Source of the DNA: Promethearchaeota archaeon
GTDB taxonomy: Archaea; Asgardarchaeota; Lokiarchaeia; Helarchaeales; RDOG01
Length of the DNA: 64,000 nt
Reading direction: 5' to 3'
Assembly: GCA_011365055.1 (NCBI GenBank)
Contig: RDOG01000006.1
Coordinates: 109,415 to 173,414 of the forward strand
Part shown: in pieces, positions 36,473 to 47,383 of the stretch
Numbering within the stretch: the stretch's first letter is position 1
Layout: each line of letters opens with the position of its first letter
Translations under genes and position numbers: made by a program
The notes under the pieces: model-generated
The model's database searches: none
Told to the model about the DNA's origin: nothing
The model's input: the letters and a program-made list of their open reading frames with translations, nothing else

Positions 36473-39400
36473 TTAAGTTCTATCACGTAATCTCAGTTTT
36501 GGCATTATATTCAAAGATAAAAGTTCCTGTAATAATAATTTAAATGCATAAGATACCGTTACTCGTGATATTTTTACTTTATCACCACATATAGGGCAAA
36601 TAAATTTATCCTTATTATGATCGTGAATGCCGATCATACCGCATTCTTCGCAAACTAGAATTGTAGCTTTATCAGATTCATCTAAAAGCCTTTCTTTTAA
36701 CAATAGTGCAGCTCCGTGACCAATTAAACAATCTCGTTCCATTTCACCAAATCTTAAACCCCCTTCTCTTGCACGACCTTCTGTTGGTTGTCTCGTTAGA
36801 ATTTGAACAGGCCCACGAGCTCTTGCATGGATTTTATCTGCGACCATATGATGTAGTTTCTGATAATAAACAACACCAACAAATATATCACCTTCAAATT
36901 TTTGACCAGTTGCACCACTATACATAGGTTCTCTGCCAGTTGGCGAAAATCCATGTTTTCTCATTTCTTCGTAAAGAACATCGGGTGTTACTCTTGAAAA
37001 TGCTGTACCGTCAATCCGCTGACCTGCTAATGCACCAACTTTTCCTGCAATTGCTTCAAAAATTTGACCTAAAGTCATTCTTGACGGAATAGCATGGGGA
37101 TTAATTATCAAATCTGGAACCACTCCATCTGCAGTAAAGGGCATATCTTCATGCGGGACTATTAATCCAAGAACTCCTTTTTGACCATGGCGAGAAGCGA
37201 ATTTATCTCCTAATTCAGGTTGTCTTTGGTCCCTAACTTTTATTTTAACTAATTTATTTCCATCAATTGTTTCAGTTAATATTACAGAATCAATAATTCC
37301 AGATTCACCATGTCTCATCGTAATGGATGTTTCTCTTCTTGTTGGAGCTGGTAATTCAAATTCTCTATATTCTTCTAAAAATCTTGGAGGGCTTGTTCTA
37401 CCTATTAACACAGCATTGTCCTTTTCATGCACTTCAATTTCTGGTTCAATAATACCATCTTCCCCAAGATACTTGTATGCATCAGCAGAACGATACCCAC
37501 GAACTGAACTATTTGGAATCTCGAACTTATCCTCTTGACCACCGGGATATTTTCTTTCTTCAGATTCATAACATCTAAAAAAAGTAGATACAGCTAACCC
37601 ACGTTCAATTGAACCTTTATTTATGATTAGAGCATCTTCAATGTTATATCCCTCAAATGATATGATTCCAATTATAAAATTCTGACCAGCAGGTCTATTA
37701 TCAAAGCCTATTGCATCCATCGCCTTTGTTTTTACCATTGGTTTTTGAGGATAATGTAATAAATGACCTCGTGTATCAACTCGAATATTAAAATTTGTGC
37801 TATAAAGACCGAGTGCTTGCTTTGCCATCCCTGCCTCGTAAGTGTTTCTTGGCGATTGATTATGTTCAGGATATGGTATTATAGCTGCAGTAATTCCTAG
37901 AATTGTTGAGGGTGAAATCTCAAGATGTGTATGCTCATTAGTTAATTGTGATTCGTACATTGCAATATAACAATTTTCTTCTTCTTCTGCATCTAAATAT
38001 TCAATGATTCCTCTCTTTATAAGTTCAGACCAAGTCCAATCGTCACCTTTAATTTTATCCACGATATCAGAACTATATTTTGATTTTCCTTTTTCAACAA
38101 TAATAAGAGGTCTTCGTGCCCGACCTGCATCACAATTAATTTGAACTTCATTAGCATCTTTATAATATGCAACATTTACTTCATGATTAATTTCATTTTT
38201 ACGTCTTTTTATACGTATCTGATCTATAAGTTCCTGAGGCTCTTGATGTACACCAATTAATCTGCCATTCAAAAAAACTTTTGCTCCAGACTTAATTTCC
38301 TTGAGACGCATTTCTTTAATATCTTGAACTTTTAATTCGATAATAAGTCTTTCAATATCAACTTCATCCATACCAACTGAAATATATGACATCAGAGTTA
38401 AGTTCTTTACTAAACCGCAATTTGGACCTTCGGGTGTCTCGTTTGGACATATTTTTCCCCAATGAGTTGGATGTAGGTCACGCGCTTCAAAATGTGGTTG
38501 ACTCCTACTTAATGGTGAAACAACTCGCCTTAAATGACTTAATGCAGAAATATAATTTGTTCTATCTAATAATTGTGAAACCCCTGCTTTTCCTCCGACC
38601 CAATTACCAGTCGCTAGCGCATGTCTCAACCTTTCTGTAACCACATCTGCTCTAACTGCAGTTCTAATATTTGGTCTTCTCCCCCGAACAGCAGTTCGCT
38701 CCAATTGATATTTAATATCACGACAGAGATTCATAAATGCGACTCGAAAAAGACTTGTTAGCAGGTCACCAGCTAACTTTAAGCGTTTATTTGCGTAGTG
38801 ATCTTTATCATCTTGTTCTCTTTTTTCTATAGAAAGCTCAAGTAATCTCTGTGCCATTTGACCTAAATAAAAGGATTTACTTAACCGATCGGGTTTTGTT
38901 CTACCAACGTGGGGTAATAGATATCTATCCAAGACTTGTCCAGCCCTTTTTAATCTATATTCTTTGGTTTGACCGACTGCGACACGTTTTCCAATATAAT
39001 CTAATGCATTTTCGGTTGTTTCTTTGGGTTTTTTTGCTACATAAATTGGAACTGCAACTTCAAGCGTTGGTATTAATTGTCTTCGAATATCCATATCGTC
39101 AGAAATTGCTTCAAATATCTCTTTATCGGTTACAAGGCCTAATGCCCTCATTAAAATTGCCAGAGGAATTTTTCCTGGAACTGAAGGAAAAGTGACTCGG
39201 AGAGATCCATCTTTTTTTTGTTCAAGAGTTACAGGAGCTCTAAAACCATGAGAAGTAGAAAATACTTTTGCTACATATCTAGCTGATAAACTTTGACTTG
39301 CTTCTTCAATTAATATTCTATTAGGGGCAAGATCTTCTCTAGTAACTAAAACTCTCTCAGATCCATTTATAATAAAGTAACCACCAGGATCTCTAGGATC

Positions 39401-39841
39401 TTCACCATATTTTGGCAATTCATCCTCGGGGATATCTTTCAATAAACACACGTTCGACCGTAACATGATTGGAAGGCGACCTATATACACATTTTCCATT
39501 TCACCTTCAACCTCTAAACCAGTCCGCTCATCTTTATAGACTGGTGTCATTTCAAGGCGTAAATTCGCAGCATAGGTTAAATTTCGAATACGAGCCTCCA
39601 TTGGAAAAATAGGTTTTATTGAGCCATCAGCTTCCCTAATAGAAGGCTCACCTACTGTAATTTTCCCTAATTTCACATAAAATTGTGATATATCAAATTC
39701 AATTCGACCAGTTTCATCTACAATCTGCTGCATCGTGTGTTCGATAAAATAATTATACGAATCTAAGTGTTGCCTAACCAGACCTTTCTCTTTAAAGAAA
39801 GCTTGCATCAATTCCCAATTTTCAGATTCACTTTCAATCAT
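36473..39841 (-). CDS. rpoB: DNA-directed RNA polymerase subunit B (undivided)
   Basis: About 1122 residues, a full-length archaeal Rpo2 with both halves (B' and B'') in one chain. Seen are [18 protein letters not shown], the [17 protein letters not shown] motif, [54 protein letters not shown] and the zinc ribbon [22 protein letters not shown]. It forms the second-largest subunit and half of the catalytic cleft. GGTGCGAT just upstream favours ATG 39841 over TTG 39853. Unusually, no rpoH or rpoA genes adjoin it. Confidence 0.97.
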   Translation of the reverse strand: MIESESENWELMQAFFKEKGLVRQHLDSYNYFIEHTMQQIVDETGRIEFDISQFYVKLGKITVGEPSIREADGSIKPIFPMEARIRNLTYAANLRLEMTPVYKDERTGLEVEGEMENVYIGRLPIMLRSNVCLLKDIPEDELPKYGEDPRDPGGYFIINGSERVLVTREDLAPNRILIEEASQSLSARYVAKVFSTSHGFRAPVTLEQKKDGSLRVTFPSVPGKIPLAILMRALGLVTDKEIFEAISDDMDIRRQLIPTLEVAVPIYVAKKPKETTENALDYIGKRVAVGQTKEYRLKRAGQVLDRYLLPHVGRTKPDRLSKSFYLGQMAQRLLELSIEKREQDDKDHYANKRLKLAGDLLTSLFRVAFMNLCRDIKYQLERTAVRGRRPNIRTAVRADVVTERLRHALATGNWVGGKAGVSQLLDRTNYISALSHLRRVVSPLSRSQPHFEARDLHPTHWGKICPNETPEGPNCGLVKNLTLMSYISVGMDEVDIERLIIELKVQDIKEMRLKEIKSGAKVFLNGRLIGVHQEPQELIDQIRIKRRKNEINHEVNVAYYKDANEVQINCDAGRARRPLIIVEKGKSKYSSDIVDKIKGDDWTWSELIKRGIIEYLDAEEEENCYIAMYESQLTNEHTHLEISPSTILGITAAIIPYPEHNQSPRNTYEAGMAKQALGLYSTNFNIRVDTRGHLLHYPQKPMVKTKAMDAIGFDNRPAGQNFIIGIISFEGYNIEDALIINKGSIERGLAVSTFFRCYESEERKYPGGQEDKFEIPNSSVRGYRSADAYKYLGEDGIIEPEIEVHEKDNAVLIGRTSPPRFLEEYREFELPAPTRRETSITMRHGESGIIDSVILTETIDGNKLVKIKVRDQRQPELGDKFASRHGQKGVLGLIVPHEDMPFTADGVVPDLIINPHAIPSRMTLGQIFEAIAGKVGALAGQRIDGTAFSRVTPDVLYEEMRKHGFSPTGREPMYSGATGQKFEGDIFVGVVYYQKLHHMVADKIHARARGPVQILTRQPTEGRAREGGLRFGEMERDCLIGHGAALLLKERLLDESDKATILVCEECGMIGIHDHNKDKFICPICGDKVKISRVTVSYAFKLLLQELLSLNIMPKLRLRDRT

Positions 39842-40041
39842 AAATCGCACCAAATGGCGGAATATTACGTTAAAAAACTTAATTTACCTTAAAATCTCGA
39901 GAAATAAATTTAAGATAATATCTAACTATAAAAATATACTAAATTTCTAGAGAGAAGAGAAAATTTACTTATATTAGTTTTTTCATTTTGAGGTCGAATC
40001 AACTTCATCAAAGAAAAAAAAATTTTCTCCATAAAATATTA

Positions 40042-40137
40042 TGGCGGGCCCGACGGGATTTGAACCCGCGACCATCGGGTTTCTTTACACAAGTATGCTT
40101 AAAAGCCCGGTGCTCTACCTAGCTGAGCTACGGACCC
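40042..40137 (-). tRNA. tRNA-Lys (anticodon TTT) with intron
   Basis: The acceptor stem GGGTCCG pairs with CGGGCCC, followed by G73 and an encoded CCA. The anticodon loop reads CTTTTAA with TTT at 34-36. A 19-nt intron lies after position 37. The T-stem GCGGG and TTCAAAT loop are normal. Pair 27-43 is a C-A mismatch. Confidence 0.95.
40081..40099 (-). other. 19-nt intron of tRNA-Lys, position 37/38
   Basis: Central helix CTTT (bases 32-35) with AAAG near the intron end, flanked by 3-nt bulges TAA and AAA. The intron helix GCAT/GTGT closes a four-base loop. This is a standard bulge-helix-bulge. Confidence 0.9.
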
Positions 40138-40442
40138 ATTTTTTTTAAGATTATTTATTAATTTCTTCAAGTTATGATGAATTTTTTAACCATCTTTACT
40201 ATTTAAATTTAATCAATAATATTTATTTATAGTTTGATTTCTAATTCAAAGAAATATTTATTCGAGAGAATAGGAGCATTTTTATTAAAAAATATCGACA
40301 TTAACGTTCTGACTATATAAAATATAGGAATTCGATATCTTTTTTATCAATTGATAAAATATATTAAGAGTTTTTCTATTTTTGAAAAATTTTTGATTAA
40401 TTTTTTTTTTTAAGAATTTAAAAGAATAGAATAAATAATTAT
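40138..40442. other. Spacer between two tRNA genes
   Basis: About 305 bases with no gene that I can support. It is A/T-rich and must contain the promoter of tRNA-Lys (a TATA-like AATTAATAAAT lies near 40150-40165). Confidence 0.5.
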
Positions 40443-40551
40443 TGGTGGACCCAGAGGGATTTGAACCCCCGATCTACAACTTTCATCCAGATTATTCTTT
40501 TTAAATATCTATCCGAAGGCTGTCGCCTTATCCATGCTAGGCTATGAGTCC
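40443..40551 (-). tRNA. tRNA-Arg (anticodon TCG) with intron
   Basis: The acceptor GGACTCA pairs with TGGGTCC; A73 and CCA are encoded. D-stem GCCT/AGGC, anticodon stem ACAGC/GTTGT, loop CTTCGGA with TCG at 34-36, T-stem GGGGG/CCCTC. A 31-nt intron follows position 37. Confidence 0.94.
40482..40512 (-). other. 31-nt intron of tRNA-Arg, position 37/38
   Basis: Central helix CTTC (32-35) with GATG, three pairs of four. 3-nt bulges GGA and AAA. The intron stem TAGAT/ATCTG follows. A slightly relaxed bulge-helix-bulge. Confidence 0.85.
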
Positions 40552-40802
40552 TTTTCCTGTATTAGGCTTTCATATTAGTAAAAACTGACTTTTTTTCTAG
40601 TATTTTTCTAATCTTTATGCTTTAAACATCTATTTTAAGTAGTTTTTTTGGATTTTTTATCCAAAATATCAAATAAAAAGAAACGATACGCTTTAAAAAT
40701 TTTTTTAATTCCATAGAAACTTAACTTAGTAATTATTTCAAAAAAAGGATGAATTGGATTAAAAATTCGGTGAGTGAAAAAAAATTTTAAAGTTTTTTTG
40801 AT

Positions 40803-42563
40803 TTATAATTTCCTCTGAAATTTTTTTTCTAAGAATTTTTCATCGATAGAAATGATCGTAGGTCTTCCATGACAGCAACTAAATGAATTTTTACATTTTC
40901 TCAATTCTTCAAGCAATTTTTGAGCTTTCAAATCAGTAATTGGTTCTCCACCCCGTAACGAACTGTGACAAGCCATTGTTTTAAACATACGATCATCTAG
41001 GAATGTCTTACTTATATCTAAATCATTTAAAAATTCAATAATTGATTTTTCATCTTTAATTTGTTTAAGAAGTACTGGAACTTTTTTTACAACGAAGGTA
41101 TTACCTCCAAAATGAGCTACTTCAAATCCAAATTTTGATAATTTTTCAAGGTTATTTGATTCTAAAAGTTGTTGAGATTCTTTTGACGGCAATTCAAATG
41201 AGATTGGTGAAAGAAGAATTTGAGTTTTAATCTTTGCTTTTTTATAGTGATCGATTATCCGTTCATATTGAATTCGTTCTGCAGCGGCATGCTGATCTAC
41301 GATATACATTTCGTTTTTGCCTTGGAAGATCAAATAAATATCAAAAATCTGTCCAATATATTTCAATTTAGGAATTTTGGTTGTTTGTTCATCTTGAACC
41401 GTTTCGAATTGTTCAGATTGTATTATAGATCTACTTTCAACTGGTTCATTGATCCAATTCTCTAAAGATCCAGTAATATTTACTTGATCACTATCCTTTT
41501 TTATAGATTGCTTGACTTTTATAATTTTTTTATCTTCAATTACACGAATAATGTTTATTTCTTCCAACTTTTTTCTAATTGATTCTGAAATAAATTGAAA
41601 TAGCGCATCTTCATCTGGAAATCGTATTTCTCTTTTTGTTGGGTGTACATTTACATCAATTTTGGTTGGATTTATTTCTAAGGAAATTAAAGCGATAGGA
41701 TAATAACCACTCAATAAAAGATTTTTATACGCATTTCTTACGGCATTGGTGATCATATTTGATTTTATATACCTTTTATTAACGAATATTGAAATTCGAT
41801 CAGAATTTTTACGATAAATAGAAGGTTTTGCAATAAATGCAGTAAGTTTTATAGTATCATTCATAGAATTTTTTACTTGTATCATTTCTTTGGCAATATC
41901 TTTTCCTAAAATATATGAAATATTTTCTAAATAAGTTAAATCATCAATAGTAGTTGATAACTGTGGACTTACAAGAATTTCTTTCGAATTATGTTTTAAT
42001 GAAAAATAGATATTAGGATATATAAGGGCATAATTTTCAATCAAATCAATAATATGCGAAAATTCGGTTTCTGTAGTTTTCATGAATTTTTTACGTGCAG
42101 GAGTGTTAAAAAATAAGTCTGAAATTTTAATTCTAGTTCCTTGATTCATGGCAACTTCTTTTTTTTCTAATAATTTTCCACCTTCAAATTTTAATTTGAT
42201 ACCAACTTCAGAAATAGCAGTTTTTGTTTCAATTTCTAATCTTGATACTGCAACAATACTAGATAGTGCCTCCCCTCTAAATCCCAATGTATTGATATTT
42301 GATAAATCGTTAAGAGATTTAATTTTACTTGTCGAATGTCGTTCAAATGCTAATTCTACTTGATCTTTAGGTATACCCTTCCCATTATCTTCGATGATTA
42401 TTTCTTTTTTCCCACCATCTTTTATTAAGATGTTTATATTATCGGCACCTGCATCAATAGAATTTTCAATTAATTCTTTCACTATAGATGCAGGACGTTC
42501 GATAACTTCCCCTGCGGCTATTTTATTAATCAGATCTTCTGTTAATTTAATAATTTCAGTCAA
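40803..42563 (-). CDS. mutL: DNA mismatch repair protein MutL with endonuclease motif
   Basis: A 586-residue MutL. The GHKL ATPase domain shows KELIENSIDAGA, IEDNGKGI and LGFRGEALSSI. The C-terminal domain has DQHAAAERIQYE, the endonuclease metal-binding motif, plus ACHSSLRGGE and CCHGRPT, as in MutL proteins that nick DNA in organisms without MutH. The start is TTG 42563, 14 nt after the mutS stop, so the two are one operon. MutS1/MutL is rare in archaea and here is probably of bacterial origin. Confidence 0.95.
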   Translation of the reverse strand: MTEIIKLTEDLINKIAAGEVIERPASIVKELIENSIDAGADNINILIKDGGKKEIIIEDNGKGIPKDQVELAFERHSTSKIKSLNDLSNINTLGFRGEALSSIVAVSRLEIETKTAISEVGIKLKFEGGKLLEKKEVAMNQGTRIKISDLFFNTPARKKFMKTTETEFSHIIDLIENYALIYPNIYFSLKHNSKEILVSPQLSTTIDDLTYLENISYILGKDIAKEMIQVKNSMNDTIKLTAFIAKPSIYRKNSDRISIFVNKRYIKSNMITNAVRNAYKNLLLSGYYPIALISLEINPTKIDVNVHPTKREIRFPDEDALFQFISESIRKKLEEINIIRVIEDKKIIKVKQSIKKDSDQVNITGSLENWINEPVESRSIIQSEQFETVQDEQTTKIPKLKYIGQIFDIYLIFQGKNEMYIVDQHAAAERIQYERIIDHYKKAKIKTQILLSPISFELPSKESQQLLESNNLEKLSKFGFEVAHFGGNTFVVKKVPVLLKQIKDEKSIIEFLNDLDISKTFLDDRMFKTMACHSSLRGGEPITDLKAQKLLEELRKCKNSFSCCHGRPTIISIDEKFLEKKFQRKL

Positions 42564-42577
42564 TATTATTAACCATT

Positions 42578-45500
42578 TTAATCAAAAAGTGATTTTTGAA
42601 CAATTTTTTTTAAAGATTTATCTTTAGATTTTTTAATTTTTGCAATTTTTTGAACGGGATATTTATTAACCGTTGGATGCTGGATCGGATCCCCATTTTC
42701 TAATTTTTTTAAGATTTTTTGAGCACGCTCTATGACTGGACTTGGGATTCCAGCTAATTTTGCCACCTCAATACCAAAACTCTTATCAGATCCTCCTCGT
42801 TTTATTTTTCTCAGAAAAATCATTTCGTTTCCTTCTTCTTTAATTTGTATGTGGTAATTTTTAACTCCTGGCAAATAATTTTCAATTTGACAGAGTTGAT
42901 GATAATGAGTAGCAAATAATGTTTTTGCTTTTGTTTCATTATGAATGTGTTCAATTACTGACCAAGCAATGCTTAGTCCATCAAATGTTGACGTACCTCG
43001 TCCTAATTCATCCAAAATTATTAGACTTTTTTTGGTCGCATTGTTTATAATGTTTGCAGTTTCATTCATTTCAACCATAAAAGTGCTTCTTTGACGGGAA
43101 ATATCATCAAATGCTCCAACCCTTGAAAAAATTCTATCAACAATTCCAATTGTTGATTTTTGAGCAGGTACAAAACTACCTATTTGAGCCATTAGTGTAA
43201 TTAGAGCAATCTGACGGATGTAGGTTGAATTATGATTAATTATTCCATTTCCAATAAAAGCATGACCATCTGGTACACAAAAATCAAATAATTTTGCTTT
43301 GTCTTTCTTGATTTCTGCTATTTTATCATAAAAATAATTATTTTCTGCAATTGTTACTAATTCTTGGTGATTAATTTGATATTTCTGGCAATAATTAATT
43401 AATTCTGATAACTTATTGTATGAAATATTTCTGTTTTGATGAATGTATGAATAAAAAATACCTCCAATTTTATTATTATATTTTAATTTGTCCTTATGTG
43501 GAATTGAATCACTTTTTTTTATGATTTCGATTTGTATCTTCCTCAAAAGGTCAGAAAGATATGGGATACTATTAACATTAGTCATTCTGAGGGAGCTCGC
43601 TAATTTTCCTCGTTCTATTTTTTTATCGAAACGAAATCCAATTTCCTTATGAAATTTAATTGAATCAAATCCTGTAATATTTACAACATAATTTGTTCTT
43701 CCTGTTGTTTTTTTGGGTTTAAGAGAACTTATTATATTAAAATTCAATAAAACCATATGAATTTGCTTTGCCATTTTTATTGATGATGTAGAATAAGAGA
43801 TATTTCCATATCTTTTATCTGCAGTTGCATCTGTATCAAATAATCCTTGTAAAAAAGCCCGAATTATATATTTTGGAGATTTTAAAATTGAAAAAGGAAC
43901 TTCTTTTTCATAAGCTTGTACTTGATTTAATCCAAGATTCTTCAAATAATCTCTTAAATACAAACTTGAAACAAAATGCTCAATATTATTATTTTTTGTT
44001 TTTACTTCATAGTCAAACAATTTTGAATTTAATTTATAGAATGATTTCTTTAAGGATTCTTCAGTGTTAGTAAAACTATAACTATTATCATAAGTTAAAG
44101 TTCCATCTCCAATCAGAAGTCCAATTAAATATGCAAGGTCTTCATTCATAGTAGAGGGTGTTTGATATATCTTCGGAGTTTTTTTATATTTTGGTTGATT
44201 AAAATTTATTTCTAAATCTGATCCCCATAAATTATTTTTACGATTAATAATTAAATAGTCATTTTTGGTGATGTCAGGTAATTTCTTCCATTTTTCTTCA
44301 CCTTTTGGAGTTCGAACAAGAATGGGATGATTAAAAGAACCTTCAATAGAATAACCCATTTTTGATATTATTTTAATTGATGGTTCTTCCCCATTAGAGT
44401 AAAAATGAGAAGTGGATGTTATTCCTTTACTTCCAATGACTTTAATTTTTAAATCCTTAAATTCTCCTTTTTTTGTATTCTCAGGTTCAAAGTCGGCAAT
44501 AGGTAAAATACCTTGTTCAGAAAAAATTATTGTATCATCTTTACAGCATTTTCCTGCCATGTTTGGACCCGTTAAAATGATGATTAAATTTTCTTCCGCA
44601 TCGAGATAAGCATCGTTTGAAATAAAATTATGAGGACCTGATATTTTTTCTACAACAGGATGACGACCTCCGATGATTTCTATTCTATTACTGCTATTTA
44701 CAAGTGGTTTAACGTAATTATTTAATTTTGCAATTTCTGCATATGTCGAAATCACGTCGAGAATAGCGACGGATCTTGCTATTTCTTGTATGTCTTCAAT
44801 TTTTTCAGCGACCTTATCTCGAATTTCGACAAATAATTCATACTCTATATTTTTAATCCGTTCATCAGCACTCAAAATTTTTGCTTCAAAATCTTTAAGT
44901 TCAGGAACGATAAATCGCTCAGCATTTACTAACGTTTGTTTTCGGATGTATCTTTCAGGCACCTCTTTTAGATTAGCTTTCGTCACTTCAATGAAATATC
45001 CAAATACTTTGTTAAATTTAACTTTTAAATTCTTAATTCCCGTTTTTTTTCTCTCTTCTTCTTCTAATTTTAACAAAAAATTCTTTGAATTTTTTTGAAT
45101 CTCTCTAATTTCATCTAACTCTTTATGTATTCCTTTTTTTATGATTCCTCCATCTTTAATGGTTATGGGACAATCCTCTTTAATCTTTTTTTCAATTAAT
45201 TCAATAATTTCAGGGAGTTCTTTTATATTATTAATAGAATCGATTAATAATTTAGATGAAAAGGAATTTATTTTTTTTAAATCTCTAATTTTCAACAAGG
45301 AATTTTTTAGCGTGATTAAATCTCTTCCATTAGCATTACCATAAGATATTTTACTAATTAACCGTTCAATATCGAAAACTTGAGAAAGAATCTCACGAAT
45401 TTCTTGCCGTTTAAAAACATTATTAAATAATTCTTCAACCGAATTTTGACGTAATAATATTTCCTCAAGATTGTTTAGAGGTTGAATGAGCCATTTTCTT

Positions 45501-46441
45501 AACAATCTTGCACCCATGGGAGAAACGGTTTTGTCGAATATTTCCAATAAAGAGCCATATATGCTTCCATCTACAATATTTTGCATGATTTCTAAATTTT
45601 TCTGAGTTGCAACGTCTAAATTCATAAATTGAGCTGAATTATAGGTTGTAATTTTATTAATATTCTTTAATGAACCTTTTTGCATGTTTTTCAAGTATGC
45701 AATGGTTGCTCCGGCAGCTTGGATTCCGACTTTTTGTTCTTCTACGCCAAATCCATCTAATGAGTTTGTTTGAAAGTGTTTTATTAGCTGTTCGTAAGCA
45801 TTTTCATATTCAAAATAAAAATTATCAAAGGTCGTGATGAATAAGTCTGGAAATTCTTTCTTTAAACTTGCATAAAATTCCTTGTTTTCAAATAAGTTTA
45901 ATGGCAATAAGCATTCAGAAGGATTAAATTTATGCATTATATTCAAAACTTGGGATGATAAATTATCTTTTTTTAATTCTATGATCAAAAATTCGCCGGT
46001 TGAAAAATCGATAATGGTAATTCCAATTATTTTTTTTACTATAATTATACTAAACATGTAATTATTGATTTTATCATCTAATAAATCGTTCTCATAGATT
46101 GTTCCAGGTGTTATTATTCTAGTGACTTCCCTTTTCACGATTTTACCTGATTTATCTTTGGGATCTTCTACTTGTTCGCATATCGCAACTTTATAGCCTT
46201 TTTTTATTAACATCGGAAGATATTTATCAAGCGCATGATAGGGAACCCCTGCTAAGTCTTGTCCTTGTCTCTTTGCAAGTGCAATGCCCAAGGCTTTTGA
46301 ACAAGTAATGGCATCTTCATCAAATGTTTCGTAAAAATCACCCATTCGAAAAAGTAGTAAACAATCTTTATGATTATCTTTTATATCATAATATTGTTTT
46401 TGAAGAGGTGTTAATTTTTCGGAATTTTGTCGGGATGTCAC
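42578..46441 (-). CDS. mutS: DNA mismatch repair protein MutS, interrupted by an intein
   Basis: A 1287-residue precursor made of 847 residues of MutS and a 440-residue intein. The extein shows the mismatch-binding domain (LLFRMGDFYETFDEDA, with the Phe-x-Glu motif), connector, lever and clamp, then the ATPase with P-loop GPNMAGK-STYIRQ, ILDELGRGTSTFDGLS and FATHYHQL. The intein sits between Lys631 and Ser1072. The total without the intein matches normal MutS length. The start is GTG 46441. It recognises mismatches and recruits MutL, encoded 14 nt downstream. Confidence 0.96.
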   Translation of the reverse strand: MTSRQNSEKLTPLQKQYYDIKDNHKDCLLLFRMGDFYETFDEDAITCSKALGIALAKRQGQDLAGVPYHALDKYLPMLIKKGYKVAICEQVEDPKDKSGKIVKREVTRIITPGTIYENDLLDDKINNYMFSIIIVKKIIGITIIDFSTGEFLIIELKKDNLSSQVLNIMHKFNPSECLLPLNLFENKEFYASLKKEFPDLFITTFDNFYFEYENAYEQLIKHFQTNSLDGFGVEEQKVGIQAAGATIAYLKNMQKGSLKNINKITTYNSAQFMNLDVATQKNLEIMQNIVDGSIYGSLLEIFDKTVSPMGARLLRKWLIQPLNNLEEILLRQNSVEELFNNVFKRQEIREILSQVFDIERLISKISYGNANGRDLITLKNSLLKIRDLKKINSFSSKLLIDSINNIKELPEIIELIEKKIKEDCPITIKDGGIIKKGIHKELDEIREIQKNSKNFLLKLEEEERKKTGIKNLKVKFNKVFGYFIEVTKANLKEVPERYIRKQTLVNAERFIVPELKDFEAKILSADERIKNIEYELFVEIRDKVAEKIEDIQEIARSVAILDVISTYAEIAKLNNYVKPLVNSSNRIEIIGGRHPVVEKISGPHNFISNDAYLDAEENLIIILTGPNMAGKCCKDDTIIFSEQGILPIADFEPENTKKGEFKDLKIKVIGSKGITSTSHFYSNGEEPSIKIISKMGYSIEGSFNHPILVRTPKGEEKWKKLPDITKNDYLIINRKNNLWGSDLEINFNQPKYKKTPKIYQTPSTMNEDLAYLIGLLIGDGTLTYDNSYSFTNTEESLKKSFYKLNSKLFDYEVKTKNNNIEHFVSSLYLRDYLKNLGLNQVQAYEKEVPFSILKSPKYIIRAFLQGLFDTDATADKRYGNISYSTSSIKMAKQIHMVLLNFNIISSLKPKKTTGRTNYVVNITGFDSIKFHKEIGFRFDKKIERGKLASSLRMTNVNSIPYLSDLLRKIQIEIIKKSDSIPHKDKLKYNNKIGGIFYSYIHQNRNISYNKLSELINYCQKYQINHQELVTIAENNYFYDKIAEIKKDKAKLFDFCVPDGHAFIGNGIINHNSTYIRQIALITLMAQIGSFVPAQKSTIGIVDRIFSRVGAFDDISRQRSTFMVEMNETANIINNATKKSLIILDELGRGTSTFDGLSIAWSVIEHIHNETKAKTLFATHYHQLCQIENYLPGVKNYHIQIKEEGNEMIFLRKIKRGGSDKSFGIEVAKLAGIPSPVIERAQKILKKLENGDPIQHPTVNKYPVQKIAKIKKSKDKSLKKIVQKSLFD
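43229..44548 (-). other. MutS intein with LAGLIDADG homing endonuclease
   Basis: Residues 632-1071 of the precursor. Splicing blocks: Cys1 with CCKDDTIIF (block A), GSFNHPILV (block B), and the C-terminal DGHAFIGNGIINHN ending in His-Asn, followed by extein Ser. The endonuclease motifs are LAYLIGLLIGDGTL (block C, about residue 769) and IRAFLQGLFDTDATAD (block E, about 860). All splice-critical residues are present, so it should be active. It splits the P-loop between Lys and Ser. Confidence 0.95.
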
Positions 46442-46597
46442 GAAAATATCTTCCTAAGGTATATAATAATGATTAAATGTCATTTCTCCATTTCTATTTT
46501 TGTACATAAACTAATAATAAGAAGTCAATTTATTCCTTTTTCTAAACTTATTATTTAAACAAACATCAAAATATTTATTAAATTAAACAAAAAATTA

Positions 46598-47383
46598 TCA
46601 TTTCTTGATGAATTCTAATAATTTAGGATTGAATTGATCTTTAAACGTCTCAAAAGGGGTGTGTTCCCCACCTTTTATGATAAAAATATCAGCTTTTAAT
46701 TTATTTTTATAAAATTGCGTAAATTTTAAAAATGGATCTTTTTCAGCAGATATAAATAGAACGGGAATTTTGATTTTTTCAACTATTTTTGTCAAATTTG
46801 TTAATACTAAATATTTTACAATGCTTGTTATAGCTTGAGCTGAAGCAGAAATTGCGGAACTGATTTCATTGGTCAAAATTTCTCTTGGTTTCTCTTTAGA
46901 GCCTTTGGAAGCATTCATTATGTGATACATCTTATAATAAATAAGCTCATAAATTTTTAAGATTGGAGTCCCTACTTTAGCTAAAAAATTTGCCGGAAGA
47001 TCTATAAAGAGTTTCGGACCAGTACAAACTAAAACAAGTTTTTTTGAAATATTAGGATATTTTAAAGCGAATATTTGGTTTATAAAGCCCCCCATGCTAT
47101 GCCCAATAATTATAGGATTCTTTATTTCGAATTTTTTAATAAATAAATATAGGATTTTGCTTAAATAACGGAGATCATATTCAATTTTAGGTTTAGAGCT
47201 TCGTCCTTGTCCAAGCTGATCGTATGCGTATACTTCGGTATAATCTTTAAAAAATTTTAACTGTTCTCTCCAAGCTATCGTGCTACTTGATATACCATGG
47301 AGAAATATTAATGGAGGGAGGCTAGTCTTCTGTCCAAATTTTTCATAAAAAATTTCGTGTCCATCTATTTTAACGCGTGGCAT
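46598..47383 (-). CDS. Alpha/beta hydrolase
   Basis: A 261-residue alpha/beta-fold hydrolase. The oxyanion segment is LIFLHGISSS, the nucleophile elbow is GHSMGGF with Ser96, the acid is in FISAEKDPFLKF and the histidine in KGGEHTPFE. There is no signal peptide. Substrate is unknown; esterase or C-C hydrolase activity is possible. It lies 156 nt upstream of mutS on the same strand and is not obviously linked to repair. Confidence 0.88.
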   Translation of the reverse strand: MPRVKIDGHEIFYEKFGQKTSLPPLIFLHGISSSTIAWREQLKFFKDYTEVYAYDQLGQGRSSKPKIEYDLRYLSKILYLFIKKFEIKNPIIIGHSMGGFINQIFALKYPNISKKLVLVCTGPKLFIDLPANFLAKVGTPILKIYELIYYKMYHIMNASKGSKEKPREILTNEISSAISASAQAITSIVKYLVLTNLTKIVEKIKIPVLFISAEKDPFLKFTQFYKNKLKADIFIIKGGEHTPFETFKDQFNPKLLEFIKK

